Shown here: piece after piece, positions 48,740 to 57,653 of the stretch | Layout: the number at the start of each line of letters is the position of its first letter | Numbering within the stretch: position 1 is the first letter of the stretch | Notes under the pieces: generated by a model | Told to the model about the DNA's origin: nothing | Seen by the model: the letters and a program-made list of their open reading frames with translations, nothing else | Database searches by the model: none | Assembly (NCBI RefSeq): GCF_016649425.1 | Contig: NZ_JADRCR010000001.1 | Coordinates: 186,001-250,000, forward strand | Direction of reading: 5' to 3' | Source of the DNA: Limnobaculum allomyrinae | GTDB lineage: Bacteria; Pseudomonadota; Gammaproteobacteria; Enterobacterales; Enterobacteriaceae | DNA: 64,000 nt | Program-made: the position numbers and the translations under genes

Positions 48740-49045
48740 ATGAAAATATATTGGTCTGCTGATAATGTGCCTGAATTAAAGGGATTAGATAAACAAGAGC
48801 AAAAACGTTTGTTTGAAGAGTGCAATAAAGAAGGGCGTAAACGCATTGGATCTGCATTTTGGATTCGTCTTATTATTGTCATTGTTGCATCGGCGATTAT
48901 TGCAGCTTTCCTGCCTCTGGGCGGAGCCATTGGTGGTGCAATAATTGGTGTATTTGTTGGTTTTTTACTCGTTACCTTTGTACAAAGTCCGGCAATTGAA
49001 GCAGGACGTCTTTGGTTACAAGAGCAGGGTTATCCAAAAGTATAG
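48740..49045 (+). CDS. Small membrane protein of unknown function
   Basis: 101 residues from the ATG at 48740 behind GAGGGA; an ATG nine codons upstream has no ribosome site. The first 40 residues are charged (LKGLDKQEQKRLFEECNKEGRKR), then two adjacent membrane helices (FWIRLIIVIVASAIIAAFL and GGAIGGAIIGVFVGFLLVTF) and a short tail. Similar small proteins are annotated as hypothetical. A terminator follows. Confidence 0.7.
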   Translation: MKIYWSADNVPELKGLDKQEQKRLFEECNKEGRKRIGSAFWIRLIIVIVASAIIAAFLPLGGAIGGAIIGVFVGFLLVTFVQSPAIEAGRLWLQEQGYPKV

Positions 49046-49068
49046 AAGTACTGAATGAGATAAGAGAG

Positions 49069-49096
49069 CCAGTGAGGGAAAAACCACTGGTTTTTT
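49069..49096 (+). terminator. Rho-independent terminator
   Basis: Stem CCAGTG / CACTGG followed directly by TTTTTTAT, 23 bp after the small membrane protein gene. Confidence 0.75.
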
Positions 49097-49139
49097 ATAT
49101 AGATAAATCGTTGGAGTGACGTTGTCACGATAATGGTAA

Positions 49140-49173
49140 TAAAAAGGCAGATCCGGCATCACCAGATCCACCT
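49140..49173 (-). terminator. Terminator of nemA
   Basis: Minus strand: AGGTGGATC pairs with GATCTGCCT (two G-U pairs) around an 11-base loop and is followed by TTTTTATT. It is 12 bp beyond the nemA stop. Confidence 0.75.
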
Positions 49174-49184
49174 TTATTCAGCAA

Positions 49185-50282
49185 TTACAGGGTTGGGTAA
49201 TCGGTATAACCTTCTGCATTACCACCATAAAATGATTCCGGACGCGGTTCATTAAGCGCGGCTTTACGATGTAAACGCTCTACCAGATCCGGGTTAGCAA
49301 TATATGAACGGCCAAAGGCAACGGCATCAATATAACCCTTGGCAATCAACGCTTCGGCTTTCTCTGGCGTATAAGCACCAGAACCGATAATCACACCACT
49401 AAAACGCTCACGCACTTTTTGGCGGAATTCATCGCTGTAAGGTTGACCACCAGCCCAGTCAGGCTCAGACATATGCAAATAGGCCATTCCACGGTTACCT
49501 AATTGTTCGATCAGATAAAGGGCGTCAGCTTCTTCATTATCGCCATTACTCACTCCCTGGAAGGTACCAAGAGGCGAGACACGGATACCAATACGGTCAG
49601 CACTCCACTCTTTACTGGCGGCATCCACCACTTCCAGAACCAGGCGAACGCGATTTTCCAGACTGCCACCATATTGATCGGTACGATGGTTAGCATCAGG
49701 AGAAAGGAACTGATGCAACAGATAACCGTGTGCAGAGTGCAGCTCGATTAAATCGAATCCTGCATCTCGTGCATTGGCTACAGCCTGACGGAAATCATTA
49801 ACGATGCCAGGAATTTCATTCGTTTCCAATGCGCGTGGCATAGAAGTATCGACCCGTATTGCATGGCCTTGTTCATCACGCAGAGAGGTGCGGGTTCCGG
49901 CACTAATCGCTGATGGAGCAACCGGAGCCTGCTGGCCTGGTTGTAAACTGTTATGAGAAATACGTCCGGTATGCCAGAACTGTACTGCCATATGACCATG
50001 TTCTGCATGTACGCCATCAGTAATTTTTTTCCAGGCGGCGATCTGTTCAGCGCTGTGTAAACCCGGAGCTCCCGCATAGCCTTTAGCCTGTGCTGATATT
50101 TGGGTTGCTTCACTGATAATCAGCCCGGAACTGGCGCGCTGACGATAATATTCGCCCATGAGTGGAGTAGGGATATCGCCAGGCTCAATGCTACGTAAAC
50201 GCGTTAATGGAGCCATAAAAATGCGGTTTGGTACCGTAATGGCACCCATTTTTAATGGGGTAAACAATTTATCTGCTGACAT
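49185..50282 (-). CDS. nemA: N-ethylmaleimide reductase NemA (Old Yellow Enzyme)
   Basis: 365 residues, FMN-dependent TIM barrel. Visible: [24 protein letters not shown], the [30 protein letters not shown] active-site block, and [30 protein letters not shown] near the C-terminus. It reduces activated alkenes, maleimides and nitro compounds with NAD(P)H and detoxifies electrophiles. It follows nemR on the same strand and has a NemR-like box in between. Confidence 0.93.
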   Translation of the reverse strand: MSADKLFTPLKMGAITVPNRIFMAPLTRLRSIEPGDIPTPLMGEYYRQRASSGLIISEATQISAQAKGYAGAPGLHSAEQIAAWKKITDGVHAEHGHMAVQFWHTGRISHNSLQPGQQAPVAPSAISAGTRTSLRDEQGHAIRVDTSMPRALETNEIPGIVNDFRQAVANARDAGFDLIELHSAHGYLLHQFLSPDANHRTDQYGGSLENRVRLVLEVVDAASKEWSADRIGIRVSPLGTFQGVSNGDNEEADALYLIEQLGNRGMAYLHMSEPDWAGGQPYSDEFRQKVRERFSGVIIGSGAYTPEKAEALIAKGYIDAVAFGRSYIANPDLVERLHRKAALNEPRPESFYGGNAEGYTDYPTL

Positions 50283-50296
50283 GATACATCCTCGAG

Positions 50297-50311
50297 TAGA
50301 CCGGTCGTCTA
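50297..50311. promoter_or_regulatory. Second NemR-box-like site upstream of nemA
   Basis: TAGAC-CGGTC-GTCTA, an inverted repeat close to the TAGACC-N4-GGTCTA NemR operator but with shifted spacing. It lies 15 bp upstream of the nemA start, in the nemR-nemA gap. Confidence 0.45.
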
Positions 50312-50336
50312 TAAATAAGAAAAATAAAAGAACCTG

Positions 50337-50936
50337 TCAGGAGACAGGCTCCACTAAAAGCCGGGTAACGTGTTCAATAGCGCATTCCAGCGGTATAGAA
50401 CTACGTGAAATTTTTGCCTGCAAACTGGCACCAAGCCAAAGGGCGTACATGACTTGAGCCTGCATTCGAGCTTCGCCGGGAAAATCGAAACATTTCTCAG
50501 AGCGTCCCTTTTCAAGCGCGTTGGCAAGGTGAGCGATAACCTGAACGCTTCCGTTATCCAACGCGTTACGCATATCTTCTGACAAATCACACACTTCAGC
50601 TGACAGCTTTACCACCAGACAATTGGGGGAACTACGATGCTGATTAAAATAGTCCAGACTCTGTTGATACCAGTTGACGATCAGTTCACGCCAACTGGCA
50701 TTTTTCTGACAAAAATGCTGCTGTAATCGCTGATTATATAGCGCGTAATGGCGATCGAGCATAGCCACACCAAATGCCTCTTTTGACCGAAAGTAGTGGT
50801 AAAAAGAGCCTTTAGGCACTTCAGCTTTTGCCAGCATTTCGCTTAATCCCATGCCGGTAAAGCCGCGACTCAGACAAAGTTGAGCCCCGGTAGCAAGGAG
50901 ATGTTCACGCGTATCATGTTCTGGATGTCGATTCAT
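50337..50936 (-). CDS. nemR: TetR-family electrophile-responsive repressor NemR
   Basis: 199 residues from the ATG at 50936 (matches E. coli MNKHTEHDTREHLLATG; a GTG three codons earlier is open). HTH: GFTGMGLSEMLAKAEVPKGSFYHYFRSKEAFG. Both regulatory cysteines are kept (NCLVVKLSAEVCDL, equivalent to Cys98 and Cys106). They react with electrophiles and HOCl to release DNA. A perfect NemR box precedes it. Confidence 0.93.
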   Translation of the reverse strand: MNRHPEHDTREHLLATGAQLCLSRGFTGMGLSEMLAKAEVPKGSFYHYFRSKEAFGVAMLDRHYALYNQRLQQHFCQKNASWRELIVNWYQQSLDYFNQHRSSPNCLVVKLSAEVCDLSEDMRNALDNGSVQVIAHLANALEKGRSEKCFDFPGEARMQAQVMYALWLGASLQAKISRSSIPLECAIEHVTRLLVEPVS

Positions 50937-50950
50937 AAAACTCACTATAA

Positions 50951-50966
50951 TAGACCAGTCGGTCTA
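50951..50966. promoter_or_regulatory. NemR operator
   Basis: TAGACC-AGTC-GGTCTA, a perfect 6-bp inverted repeat with 4-bp spacer identical in its arms to the E. coli NemR box. It is 15 bp upstream of nemR and 22 bp from the stop of the flavin reductase gene. Confidence 0.88.
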
Positions 50967-50987
50967 ATGCAATCCTGATTTACGTTT

Positions 50988-51569
50988 TTAAACAAATTGG
51001 GTCTTAATCTGGCGGCCATCGGTGAGGAAATTTCCACCTCCCAGATGGTGGAGGGTATGCAAATCCGTATTGTTTTCATTAAGATTCCAGTGACCATTAA
51101 TAAAAACGCGCTGGTCAGCAGCGGCCGAAATCACCTCACCAAAAAAAGTATCATACTTTTGCTGAGCGCCGGATTCGGTTAAAAGCCGACACTCCATCCA
51201 GGCTGCACAACCAGATTCAATTACCGGAAGGCCGAGAGATGGGCCTTGATTAGCAATAATTGAGAAACGGTTAAATTTATCTTCATCGCGACCCGATACG
51301 CTACCCACGGCGTAAGTCAGATTGACCATCGAGACGGTAGGAATACAAATACCAAAAGATCCTGTTTTTTCAATCAGTTCACGCGTCCAGGTGCTTTTAT
51401 CTACCACAATAGCGACTCTTGGTGGTTCAAACTCCACCGGCATCGACCAGGCGGCAGCCATCACATTACGATGACCATTTTCCGGATCGTAGCTGGTAAT
51501 GAGTACCGTTGGCCCGTGGTTAAGTAAGCGGCTGGCATGTTTTAGTTCTATTGGCAGGAAGTGGCTCAT
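50988..51569 (-). CDS. Flavin reductase-like domain protein
   Basis: 193 residues with the split-barrel FMN-binding fold (NGHRNVMAAAWSMPVEFEPPRVAIVVDKSTWTREL, then GSFGICIPTVSM), typical of the flavin reductase like/DIM6 family. It may reduce FMN or bind it for an unknown reaction. It lies just upstream of nemR on the same strand but is separated from it by the NemR operator. Context suggests quinone or electrophile stress, not proven. Confidence 0.82.
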   Translation of the reverse strand: MSHFLPIELKHASRLLNHGPTVLITSYDPENGHRNVMAAAWSMPVEFEPPRVAIVVDKSTWTRELIEKTGSFGICIPTVSMVNLTYAVGSVSGRDEDKFNRFSIIANQGPSLGLPVIESGCAAWMECRLLTESGAQQKYDTFFGEVISAAADQRVFINGHWNLNENNTDLHTLHHLGGGNFLTDGRQIKTQFV

Positions 51570-51629
51570 CTGACGATCCTTTCATTACAATTTGATTGCT
51601 ATTCAACATAGGAAGAAAACATAAACTAA

Positions 51630-51791
51630 TCAATCACTCTTAACTGTGAATTAAAGCCACATTTTCCACTGAAGAATCAATTCGGGGAAAAAGAGCATTG
51701 GCATCTGGTTTTTGCTTTACAAAAAGAGGATTTCGGCCAAATTTTAAGCTCACTGAAACAGTGGATTGATAACTACCCATCAAGGCGTTAG
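51630..51791 (+). pseudogene. Possible gene remnant, unrecognised
   Basis: 53 codons open after a TAA at 51627, ending in TAG, with protein-like sequence in the second half (EKEHWHLVFALQKEDFGQIL, then a short stretch ending NYPSRR). There is no start codon or ribosome site at its head. It sits between the flavin reductase start and the stop of the convergent LysR gene. It could be the 3' scar of a deleted gene; family unknown. Confidence 0.3.
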
Positions 51792-51834
51792 TTTTTATAA
51801 CACCCGTGGTTTCACAAGTATTACCGTTAGTCAG

Positions 51835-52710
51835 TTATCTCATTCGATCTCGCAAAAACTCAATAAAACGTTGGGTTTTTGCCGGTAACAGCCGGGTTTC
51901 TGTCAATGCATAGACAGGAACCGGCATTCCCTGCCACTGTGGCAATATTCGACACAGGTGACCCTCCGCCAGATCTTCAGTGACCACTTCCTGTGGCAAC
52001 AGTACGATCCCTTGCTCGAAGGCGGCAAGGCGTCGAATCATTCCCACGTTATTCAGCATAAATCGACCGCTAACATTCACTTCAACTTTTTCTTCCGCTT
52101 CGAAATTATGTAGCGTCCAGACACCATTTCGGGGAAAACCTAAACATTGGTGCTGAATAAGTTCCTGTGGGTGAGAAGGTGCACCATGCTTTTCAAGATA
52201 TTTTGGCGAAGCATAAAGATGAGCAGGCAGATTGGCTAATAGTCGGGCGATCAGGTTTGAATCTTTTTGTTCCCCAATGCGAATAGCCACATCAAAAGGT
52301 TCGGCTACCAGGTCAACTCTGCGGGGCGTTAGGTCAAATTCAAACCGAATATCCGGGTATTGTTCAGCAAATTCAATCAACAGCGGCACCATATAGTTAA
52401 TGGCAAAATCTACCGGTAAAGAGGCGCGCAACAGACCGCTGGGCTGTGCCAAAATATCACCTAATGCTTCATGCGCCAGCCTGGCTTCCTCTACAATTCG
52501 TCGACAGCGGTCATAATAAATTTGACCCGCTTCTGTTAGTTCGATTTTGCGGGTTGTGCGGTGTAATAACCTCAATCCGATGGCTTTTTCTAATGCGCTG
52601 ATGCGCCGTGAAACCGTTGAGTTGGGTACGCCAGTGGCTTCCGAAGCCCTGCGGAAACTCATGGCTTTTGCCACTTCAACAAACAGCGCCATATCATTTA
52701 GCATTTCCAT
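51835..52710 (-). CDS. LysR-family regulator divergent from an Old Yellow Enzyme
   Basis: 291 residues. HTH: MSFRRASEATGVPNSTVSRRISALEKAIGLRLLHRTTRKIELT. The effector domain begins near residue 90 (LLRASLPVDFAINYMVPLL). It is of the group commonly found beside oxidoreductase genes. Divergent from the alkene reductase with 149 bp between, so it likely regulates that gene. Confidence 0.88.
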   Translation of the reverse strand: MEMLNDMALFVEVAKAMSFRRASEATGVPNSTVSRRISALEKAIGLRLLHRTTRKIELTEAGQIYYDRCRRIVEEARLAHEALGDILAQPSGLLRASLPVDFAINYMVPLLIEFAEQYPDIRFEFDLTPRRVDLVAEPFDVAIRIGEQKDSNLIARLLANLPAHLYASPKYLEKHGAPSHPQELIQHQCLGFPRNGVWTLHNFEAEEKVEVNVSGRFMLNNVGMIRRLAAFEQGIVLLPQEVVTEDLAEGHLCRILPQWQGMPVPVYALTETRLLPAKTQRFIEFLRDRMR

Positions 52711-52859
52711 CTCTATTGCCCCATCAATGGATTAATGATTTCCATTTTACCCTATTTATCCCATTTTGTTTTTAAACCATGATACTCCCGAGCACAAATT
52801 AACCTTCGGGTGGCACAGAGACGCTGTTGCCAGTACCGATAATACGCAAGGAATTGATC

Positions 52860-53924
52860 ATGAATAAGTTATTTACTCCGGTTCAGGTTGGTGGTTATAC
52901 CTTATCAAACCGTCTGGTTATGGCCCCAATGACCCGTAGCAGAGCGCAATACGATGGCACTCCGGGTGAGCTGGCGACGGAATACTATGCACAACGCGCC
53001 ACCGTTGGTCTTATCATTGCAGAAGGTACTCAACCCTCTGATGACGGACAAGGTTATTTGATGACGCCGGGAATCTATACCGATGCACATGTTGCCGGCT
53101 GGCGCAAAATAACTACCGCCGTACATAACCAGGGGGGACATATTTTTATTCAATTGATGCATGCCGGACGTATGTCGCACCCTGATAATACGCCTCATCA
53201 CCGTCAGGGCGTTGCACCTTCGTCCATTGCGCCAGCAACACCAATGTTTACCGTTAAAGGCATGCAGGATATTCCGGTGCCCAGAGCATTGAGTACTGAA
53301 GAGGTACGCCAGACCGTGGCCGATTTTCGTTTTGCAGCACGCCGTGCCATTGAAGCAGGGGCAGATGGTGTAGAAATTCATGGTGCCAATGCCTATTTGA
53401 TCCAACAGTTTTTAGCACCAAGCGCCAATACCCGTACTGATGAATATGGCGGTTCAATAGAGAATCGGGCTCGCTTTGCATTAGAAGTAGCCGCTGCGGT
53501 AGCGGAAGAAATTGGTGCTGACAGAACGGCTATCCGTTTATCTCCGGGCATCACTATGTGGGGTATTGATGAAGGTGAAGAAGGGCCTGCGCTTTATCGT
53601 TATCTGGTTGCTGAGTTGAATAAATTAGGTCTGGCCTACCTGCATATTATGGAGCAGGGCAATGAACCACTGCTGAAAGAGATACGTGAACGCTGGGAGC
53701 AAACCCTTATTGTTAATCGCCCCGGTCAGCCCCGGGAGAAGATTGGTAGCGATGTGCAATCCGGTCTGGCCGAACTGGAGGCTTATGGTCAAATGGTATT
53801 GGCCAATCCGGATTTTGTTGAACGGTTAATTTCGAACGCACCGATGAATGAAGCCGATCGTAATACCTTTTTTGGCGGTAGCGCACAGGGATATACCGAT
53901 TATCCTTCACTGAACGCAATCTAA
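52860..53924 (+). CDS. Alkene reductase, second Old Yellow Enzyme
   Basis: 354 residues from the ATG at 52860 behind AAGGAA; an open extension of 11 codons upstream lacks a ribosome site. FMN-barrel motifs: SNRLVMAPMTRSRAQYDG, QLMHAGRMSH, HGANAYLIQQFLAPSANTRTDEYGGSIENR. It is a distinct paralogue of the nemA product, encoded about 2.6 kb away, and would reduce activated C=C bonds. A cysteine hydrolase gene follows 19 bp later. Confidence 0.9.
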   Translation: MNKLFTPVQVGGYTLSNRLVMAPMTRSRAQYDGTPGELATEYYAQRATVGLIIAEGTQPSDDGQGYLMTPGIYTDAHVAGWRKITTAVHNQGGHIFIQLMHAGRMSHPDNTPHHRQGVAPSSIAPATPMFTVKGMQDIPVPRALSTEEVRQTVADFRFAARRAIEAGADGVEIHGANAYLIQQFLAPSANTRTDEYGGSIENRARFALEVAAAVAEEIGADRTAIRLSPGITMWGIDEGEEGPALYRYLVAELNKLGLAYLHIMEQGNEPLLKEIRERWEQTLIVNRPGQPREKIGSDVQSGLAELEAYGQMVLANPDFVERLISNAPMNEADRNTFFGGSAQGYTDYPSLNAI

Positions 53925-53943
53925 AAGCATCCGGGAGACAATT

Positions 53944-54528
53944 ATGAGTTATCAAAACTTTAGTGCCGACAATGCTGTTTTATTGTTGATCGACCATCAA
54001 ATTGGCACCATGAGCTGGGCAAAATCTTCACCATTTGAAGAGGTGAAACGTAACGCTCTGATGCTGGCTAAGTCTGCCAATATTCTGAAGTTGCCCGTTG
54101 TGTTAACCTCCAGTATGGAAGAACAGGCTCAGGGGCCATTATTGAGTGAGTTGGAAGCCATTTTACCTCAAGCGTTTGCAGCCCGCATAAAACGTCAGGG
54201 AATCGTTAATGCTATGGATGATGAGAATTTTGCGGCAGCGGTAAAAGCCAGCGGTCGTAAAAAGATTATTATTGCTGGCGTAACCAATGACGTATGTACT
54301 GTTTATCCTGCATTGAGCTTAGTCCGGGATGGTTTTGACGTTCAGGTTGTTGCTGATGCCGGGGCCTCACCAACCCCAATGGCAGATGATATTGCGCTAC
54401 GACGCATGGAGAAGAATGGGGTCACGCTAACGACGACCAATCAGTTGATTGCAGAACTGGCAGGCAGTTGGGCTACCCCGCAAGGCGGTAAACTAGTTCA
54501 GGTTCTTATGGAATCCCTGACTGCATAA
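53944..54528 (+). CDS. Isochorismatase-family cysteine hydrolase
   Basis: 194 residues with the family triad: Asp in LLIDHQIG, Lys in ARIKRQGIVNA, and Cys in AGVTNDVCTVYPALSLVRDGF with the cis-peptide before the Val. Members hydrolyse amide bonds of small metabolites. It is in a probable two-gene operon with the alkene reductase under LysR control. Substrate unknown. Confidence 0.87.
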   Translation: MSYQNFSADNAVLLLIDHQIGTMSWAKSSPFEEVKRNALMLAKSANILKLPVVLTSSMEEQAQGPLLSELEAILPQAFAARIKRQGIVNAMDDENFAAAVKASGRKKIIIAGVTNDVCTVYPALSLVRDGFDVQVVADAGASPTPMADDIALRRMEKNGVTLTTTNQLIAELAGSWATPQGGKLVQVLMESLTA

Positions 54529-54536
54529 TTGATATC

Positions 54537-54564
54537 AAGGCTCCCGGTATTAAGGGAGCCTTTT
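54537..54564. terminator. Strong bidirectional terminator
   Basis: Arms GGCTCCC / GGGAGCC with an 8-base loop, followed by TTTTCT on the plus strand. It lies between the convergent cysteine hydrolase and MocR genes. Confidence 0.85.
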
Positions 54565-54565
54565 C

Positions 54566-55993
54566 TCATAACAGTCCATATTCATCAGTAATCACCTTTT
54601 GTAGCGCACAACAAATCTGTTCAGCTTTTTCTCTGCTATCGATATTAGTAAATCCCAGCAATAATCCATTTTGCCTTTTCTCTGGCACTGTTTCGGCGGC
54701 ATATCCATCACTTAGTGCTTCAACGGCTAACTGATGCTGTCTGGCTTTGATCGATATTTTCTTATCATTAAGAGAGGATGGCAGATGAGCAATAATATTC
54801 ATACCTCCCTGATGGCATTCAATTTTAGAGACCAATGGACAGTTTTTTTCCAGAGCATTGGCTAACAGCTCACGTCGTTTGGCATACAGCTGCCGCATCT
54901 TTTTTAAATGACGGAAAAAGTGCCCATCGTTCATAAATTTAGCCACGGCTAATTGAGTTAATACCGGGCATAAACAGGGCTGGAATTTGAAATACTGACT
55001 GAAGGCTTCAATTTGGGACTCAGGAACGACGAAATAGGCCAGTCTGAGGGCAGGAAACAATACCTTACTGAATGATCCAACATAAAAAACGCGCTGTTGA
55101 GTATCCAGGCTTTTCAATGCCGGAAGTGGGTAGCCGGTATAGCGATATTCACCATCATAGTCATCCTCAATCAGCCAATGGTGATTTTGGGTTGCCCAAT
55201 CGATAAGTTTAATCCGGCGTTCCAGCGTTAATGTGACGCCTAACGGGCTTTGATGGGCAGGGGTAAGTAAAACCGCTTTGGCAATATCTGAACCAAGCCG
55301 ATCGGGATTAAGGCCGTGACTGTCAACTTCAACAGGAATGGTTTGATAACCAAGATTTGACAGAAGAATACGAGACTGAGGAAAACACGGGTTTTCAATA
55401 GCAACTTTATCATTAGCAGACAGAATAACGGAGGTGATTAAGCGAATTGCGGAACTGTATCCTGCGGTAATAAAAATTTGGTTTTGATGACAATCAATAC
55501 CGCGTGAAATCCTTAAATAACTGGCGATGGCTTCACGCAATGGCATTTCACCCTGAGGATCCGGATAGGCTAATAGTGCATTTCGGATGGTTCGACTAAT
55601 ATGGCCCAGCAGACGGTTCCATTTGGCTAAAGGGAAGGCATCTACCGCAGGCACCCCCAGTTGAAAAGGCAGCAGGCGATCGCTGACCTTCAAATCCGAA
55701 CTTAAATGATTATGTTGTACGTTTTGCGCTGGCTGAATGGCTAACGGAATATTAGCGACGAAAGTACCGCGTTGCTGATGGGTCATCAGCAATCCTTCAT
55801 CCGTCAGTATGTCATAGGCTTTTTCCACCGTGCCTCTGGCGATATTCAGTTGGTTTGCCAGATTTCGGGTTGATGGAATGCGCTGGCCGGATTTTAGCTG
55901 ACCGTCAAAAATCGCCTGTTTTATATGCCAGCATAGCTGTTGGTAGACCGGCAACTGGGTAGAGAAGTTGATGTCAGTTAAAAAACGATTCAT
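54566..55993 (-). CDS. MocR/PdxR-type GntR regulator with aminotransferase domain
   Basis: 475 residues from the second in-frame ATG (MNRFLTDINFSTQLPVYQQLCWHIKQAI). A GntR winged helix (IPSTRNLANQLNIARGTVEKAYDIL) is followed by an aminotransferase class I fold with the PLP-binding Lys in VGSFSKVLFPALRL and DDYDGEY. MocR proteins sense PLP or amines. It is divergent from an AhpD-like gene, its likely target. Confidence 0.9.
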   Translation of the reverse strand: MNRFLTDINFSTQLPVYQQLCWHIKQAIFDGQLKSGQRIPSTRNLANQLNIARGTVEKAYDILTDEGLLMTHQQRGTFVANIPLAIQPAQNVQHNHLSSDLKVSDRLLPFQLGVPAVDAFPLAKWNRLLGHISRTIRNALLAYPDPQGEMPLREAIASYLRISRGIDCHQNQIFITAGYSSAIRLITSVILSANDKVAIENPCFPQSRILLSNLGYQTIPVEVDSHGLNPDRLGSDIAKAVLLTPAHQSPLGVTLTLERRIKLIDWATQNHHWLIEDDYDGEYRYTGYPLPALKSLDTQQRVFYVGSFSKVLFPALRLAYFVVPESQIEAFSQYFKFQPCLCPVLTQLAVAKFMNDGHFFRHLKKMRQLYAKRRELLANALEKNCPLVSKIECHQGGMNIIAHLPSSLNDKKISIKARQHQLAVEALSDGYAAETVPEKRQNGLLLGFTNIDSREKAEQICCALQKVITDEYGLL

Positions 55994-56082
55994 ATGGCCT
56001 ATAAAAAAAGTCAATTTATGGCTCTTTATTGTAGGGCATATTTAGACAAAACTAGTCATCAAATATCACCATGGAGAACATT

Positions 56083-56514
56083 ATGTCTCAGTTACGTCTT
56101 TCTTATCCTAAACTTTCCCCTCAGGCTTATCAGGGACTCATTGCCTGTAAACAAGCGCTGCATAGCAGTTCAGTCGGCCCTGAACTGATTGCGTTACTTG
56201 ATTTACGCATTTCTCAAATTAATGGCTGCGCTTTTTGTTTAAAAATGCATACCGATGAACTGCGTAAACTGAATGTCTCTAACGATAAAATCGACACGCT
56301 GGCAGGATGGCAAATATCGTCAGCCTTTAGTGAAAAAGAGAAGGTTGCGCTGCAATGGGCTGAAGGTTTGACTCATATTTCGGTTGAAAACAGTTCTGAT
56401 GAACTTTATCAGCGGTTACAGCAGCATTTCACCGATAATGAAATATCTGATTTGACTCTGGCAATTGGTTTAATGAATGCGTTTAACCGTATTGCCATCA
56501 GTTTACGTCAGTAA
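56083..56514 (+). CDS. Carboxymuconolactone decarboxylase/AhpD-family protein
   Basis: 143 residues from the ATG at 56083 behind GGAG; an ATG four codons earlier has no ribosome site. The AhpD-like motif is NGCAFCLKMHTDELRK, with the redox Cys pair CAFC and downstream His. Such proteins use the CxxC for peroxidase-linked thiol chemistry. Divergent from the MocR gene, a common pairing. Confidence 0.88.
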   Translation: MSQLRLSYPKLSPQAYQGLIACKQALHSSSVGPELIALLDLRISQINGCAFCLKMHTDELRKLNVSNDKIDTLAGWQISSAFSEKEKVALQWAEGLTHISVENSSDELYQRLQQHFTDNEISDLTLAIGLMNAFNRIAISLRQ

Positions 56515-56757
56515 TATTGATGGATAGCGTTGTTATTCCACTTTAAATTGAAATTAACCAACATTGTGAATATCAGGCCCCATAATACTTTTATATTGGT
56601 GGGGCAATATTTCGCTATCCCCATATTTTAAAAAGAAATGTATATTTTTGTCAGATGACAAAATTGTCATTTATCGGTCATGCTCAGGTCAGATACCACC
56701 CCGTAGAATACATCCCGAAAGCAGTACTTTTTCTAATATTTTACGAGGTGTAATGAA

Positions 56758-57012
56758 ATGAAAGTGACTAAATTAGTATTAGCAGCATTAATGGCGGGAG
56801 CCTTCTCTGTAAGTGCATTTGCGGCAAATCAGGTCAATTCTGGTAACGGTTTAAATAAAGTGGGCAGCGTTTCGGTGTCTGGTGCCAGTACCCTCGATCA
56901 GTTAGAAAGACAGTTAGCCCAAAAAGCCGATGAAGCAGGTGCCACCTCCTATAAAATTATCTCCGCCGGTGGTGATGATAAATTGAATGGTGTAGCTATT
57001 ATTTATAAGTAA
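56758..57012 (+). CDS. YdgH/BhsA/McbA-like (DUF1471) periplasmic protein
   Basis: 84 residues with a signal peptide ending VSAFAA and a single DUF1471 domain (LNKVGSVSVSGASTLDQLERQLAQKADEAGATSYKIISAG). Family members such as BhsA and McbA influence biofilm, stress and copper response in enterobacteria, and the family is mostly confined to that order. Which E. coli paralogue it matches is not clear. Confidence 0.9.
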   Translation: MKVTKLVLAALMAGAFSVSAFAANQVNSGNGLNKVGSVSVSGASTLDQLERQLAQKADEAGATSYKIISAGGDDKLNGVAIIYK

Positions 57013-57020
57013 TCAGCATG

Positions 57021-57049
57021 AAAAAAGGAGGGTTTCCTCCTTTTTTTTT
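57021..57049. terminator. Strong bidirectional terminator
   Basis: AAGGAGG-GTTT-CCTCC flanked by A6 and T9, between the convergent DUF1471 and VOC genes. Confidence 0.9.
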
Positions 57050-57071
57050 GTTCAATTTTTCTGACTGCACG

Positions 57072-57443
57072 TTATTGCATACTATGCAATCCAATCACAT
57101 TACCTTCAGTATCTTCAATGGTGGCACAGAAGCCAAACTCGCCAATGGACTGCTTTGGTAAAATCACCCGTCCACCAATTGCTTCCACTTTACTCACTTG
57201 TATAGCGCAGTCGGAGCAGGCGAGATAAATGCGAGGGCCTGTACTTCCCGGCGCACCTTCATTACTCTTAACCAGCGCACCACCTGAACCTTCAATACCC
57301 TCCTGATAAGGGAACATAAAATATTCCGTATCGGTATCAGACAGCTTTGTTAATTCAATATCTAATAGCGACTGATAAAAACTAACGGCTCTCTCCATAT
57401 CTGAAACATAAATTTCAAACCAAACTGTAGGGTTATGTTTCAT
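57072..57443 (-). CDS. VOC-family (glyoxalase-like) protein
   Basis: 123 residues with the VOC fold (FEIYVSDMERAVSFYQSLLDIEL at the start; GGRVILPKQSIGEFGFCATIEDTEGNVIGLHS at the end). The conserved C-terminal DxEGN and Ile-Gly-Leu-His motif marks the subgroup. Ligand unknown. It is unrelated by position to the other VOC gene near 39 kb. Confidence 0.87.
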   Translation of the reverse strand: MKHNPTVWFEIYVSDMERAVSFYQSLLDIELTKLSDTDTEYFMFPYQEGIEGSGGALVKSNEGAPGSTGPRIYLACSDCAIQVSKVEAIGGRVILPKQSIGEFGFCATIEDTEGNVIGLHSMQ

Positions 57444-57653
57444 TGGGTTTCCTCTGAGCTCATGATGAGAATTTATTTGGCTAAGAATTGTACGGTATAA
57501 AGAGTAGTAAAAATGGGAGAGAGATCTTAGTAAAGCGGATGACTATTTTGTTAAACAATAACTGCATAAATTATGAACGCGACTTCCTTAGACTCGTTAT
57601 ATACAATGAAAAATAACGAAACCAGAATATGTAGCGTTAACAAGGTTGAAACC

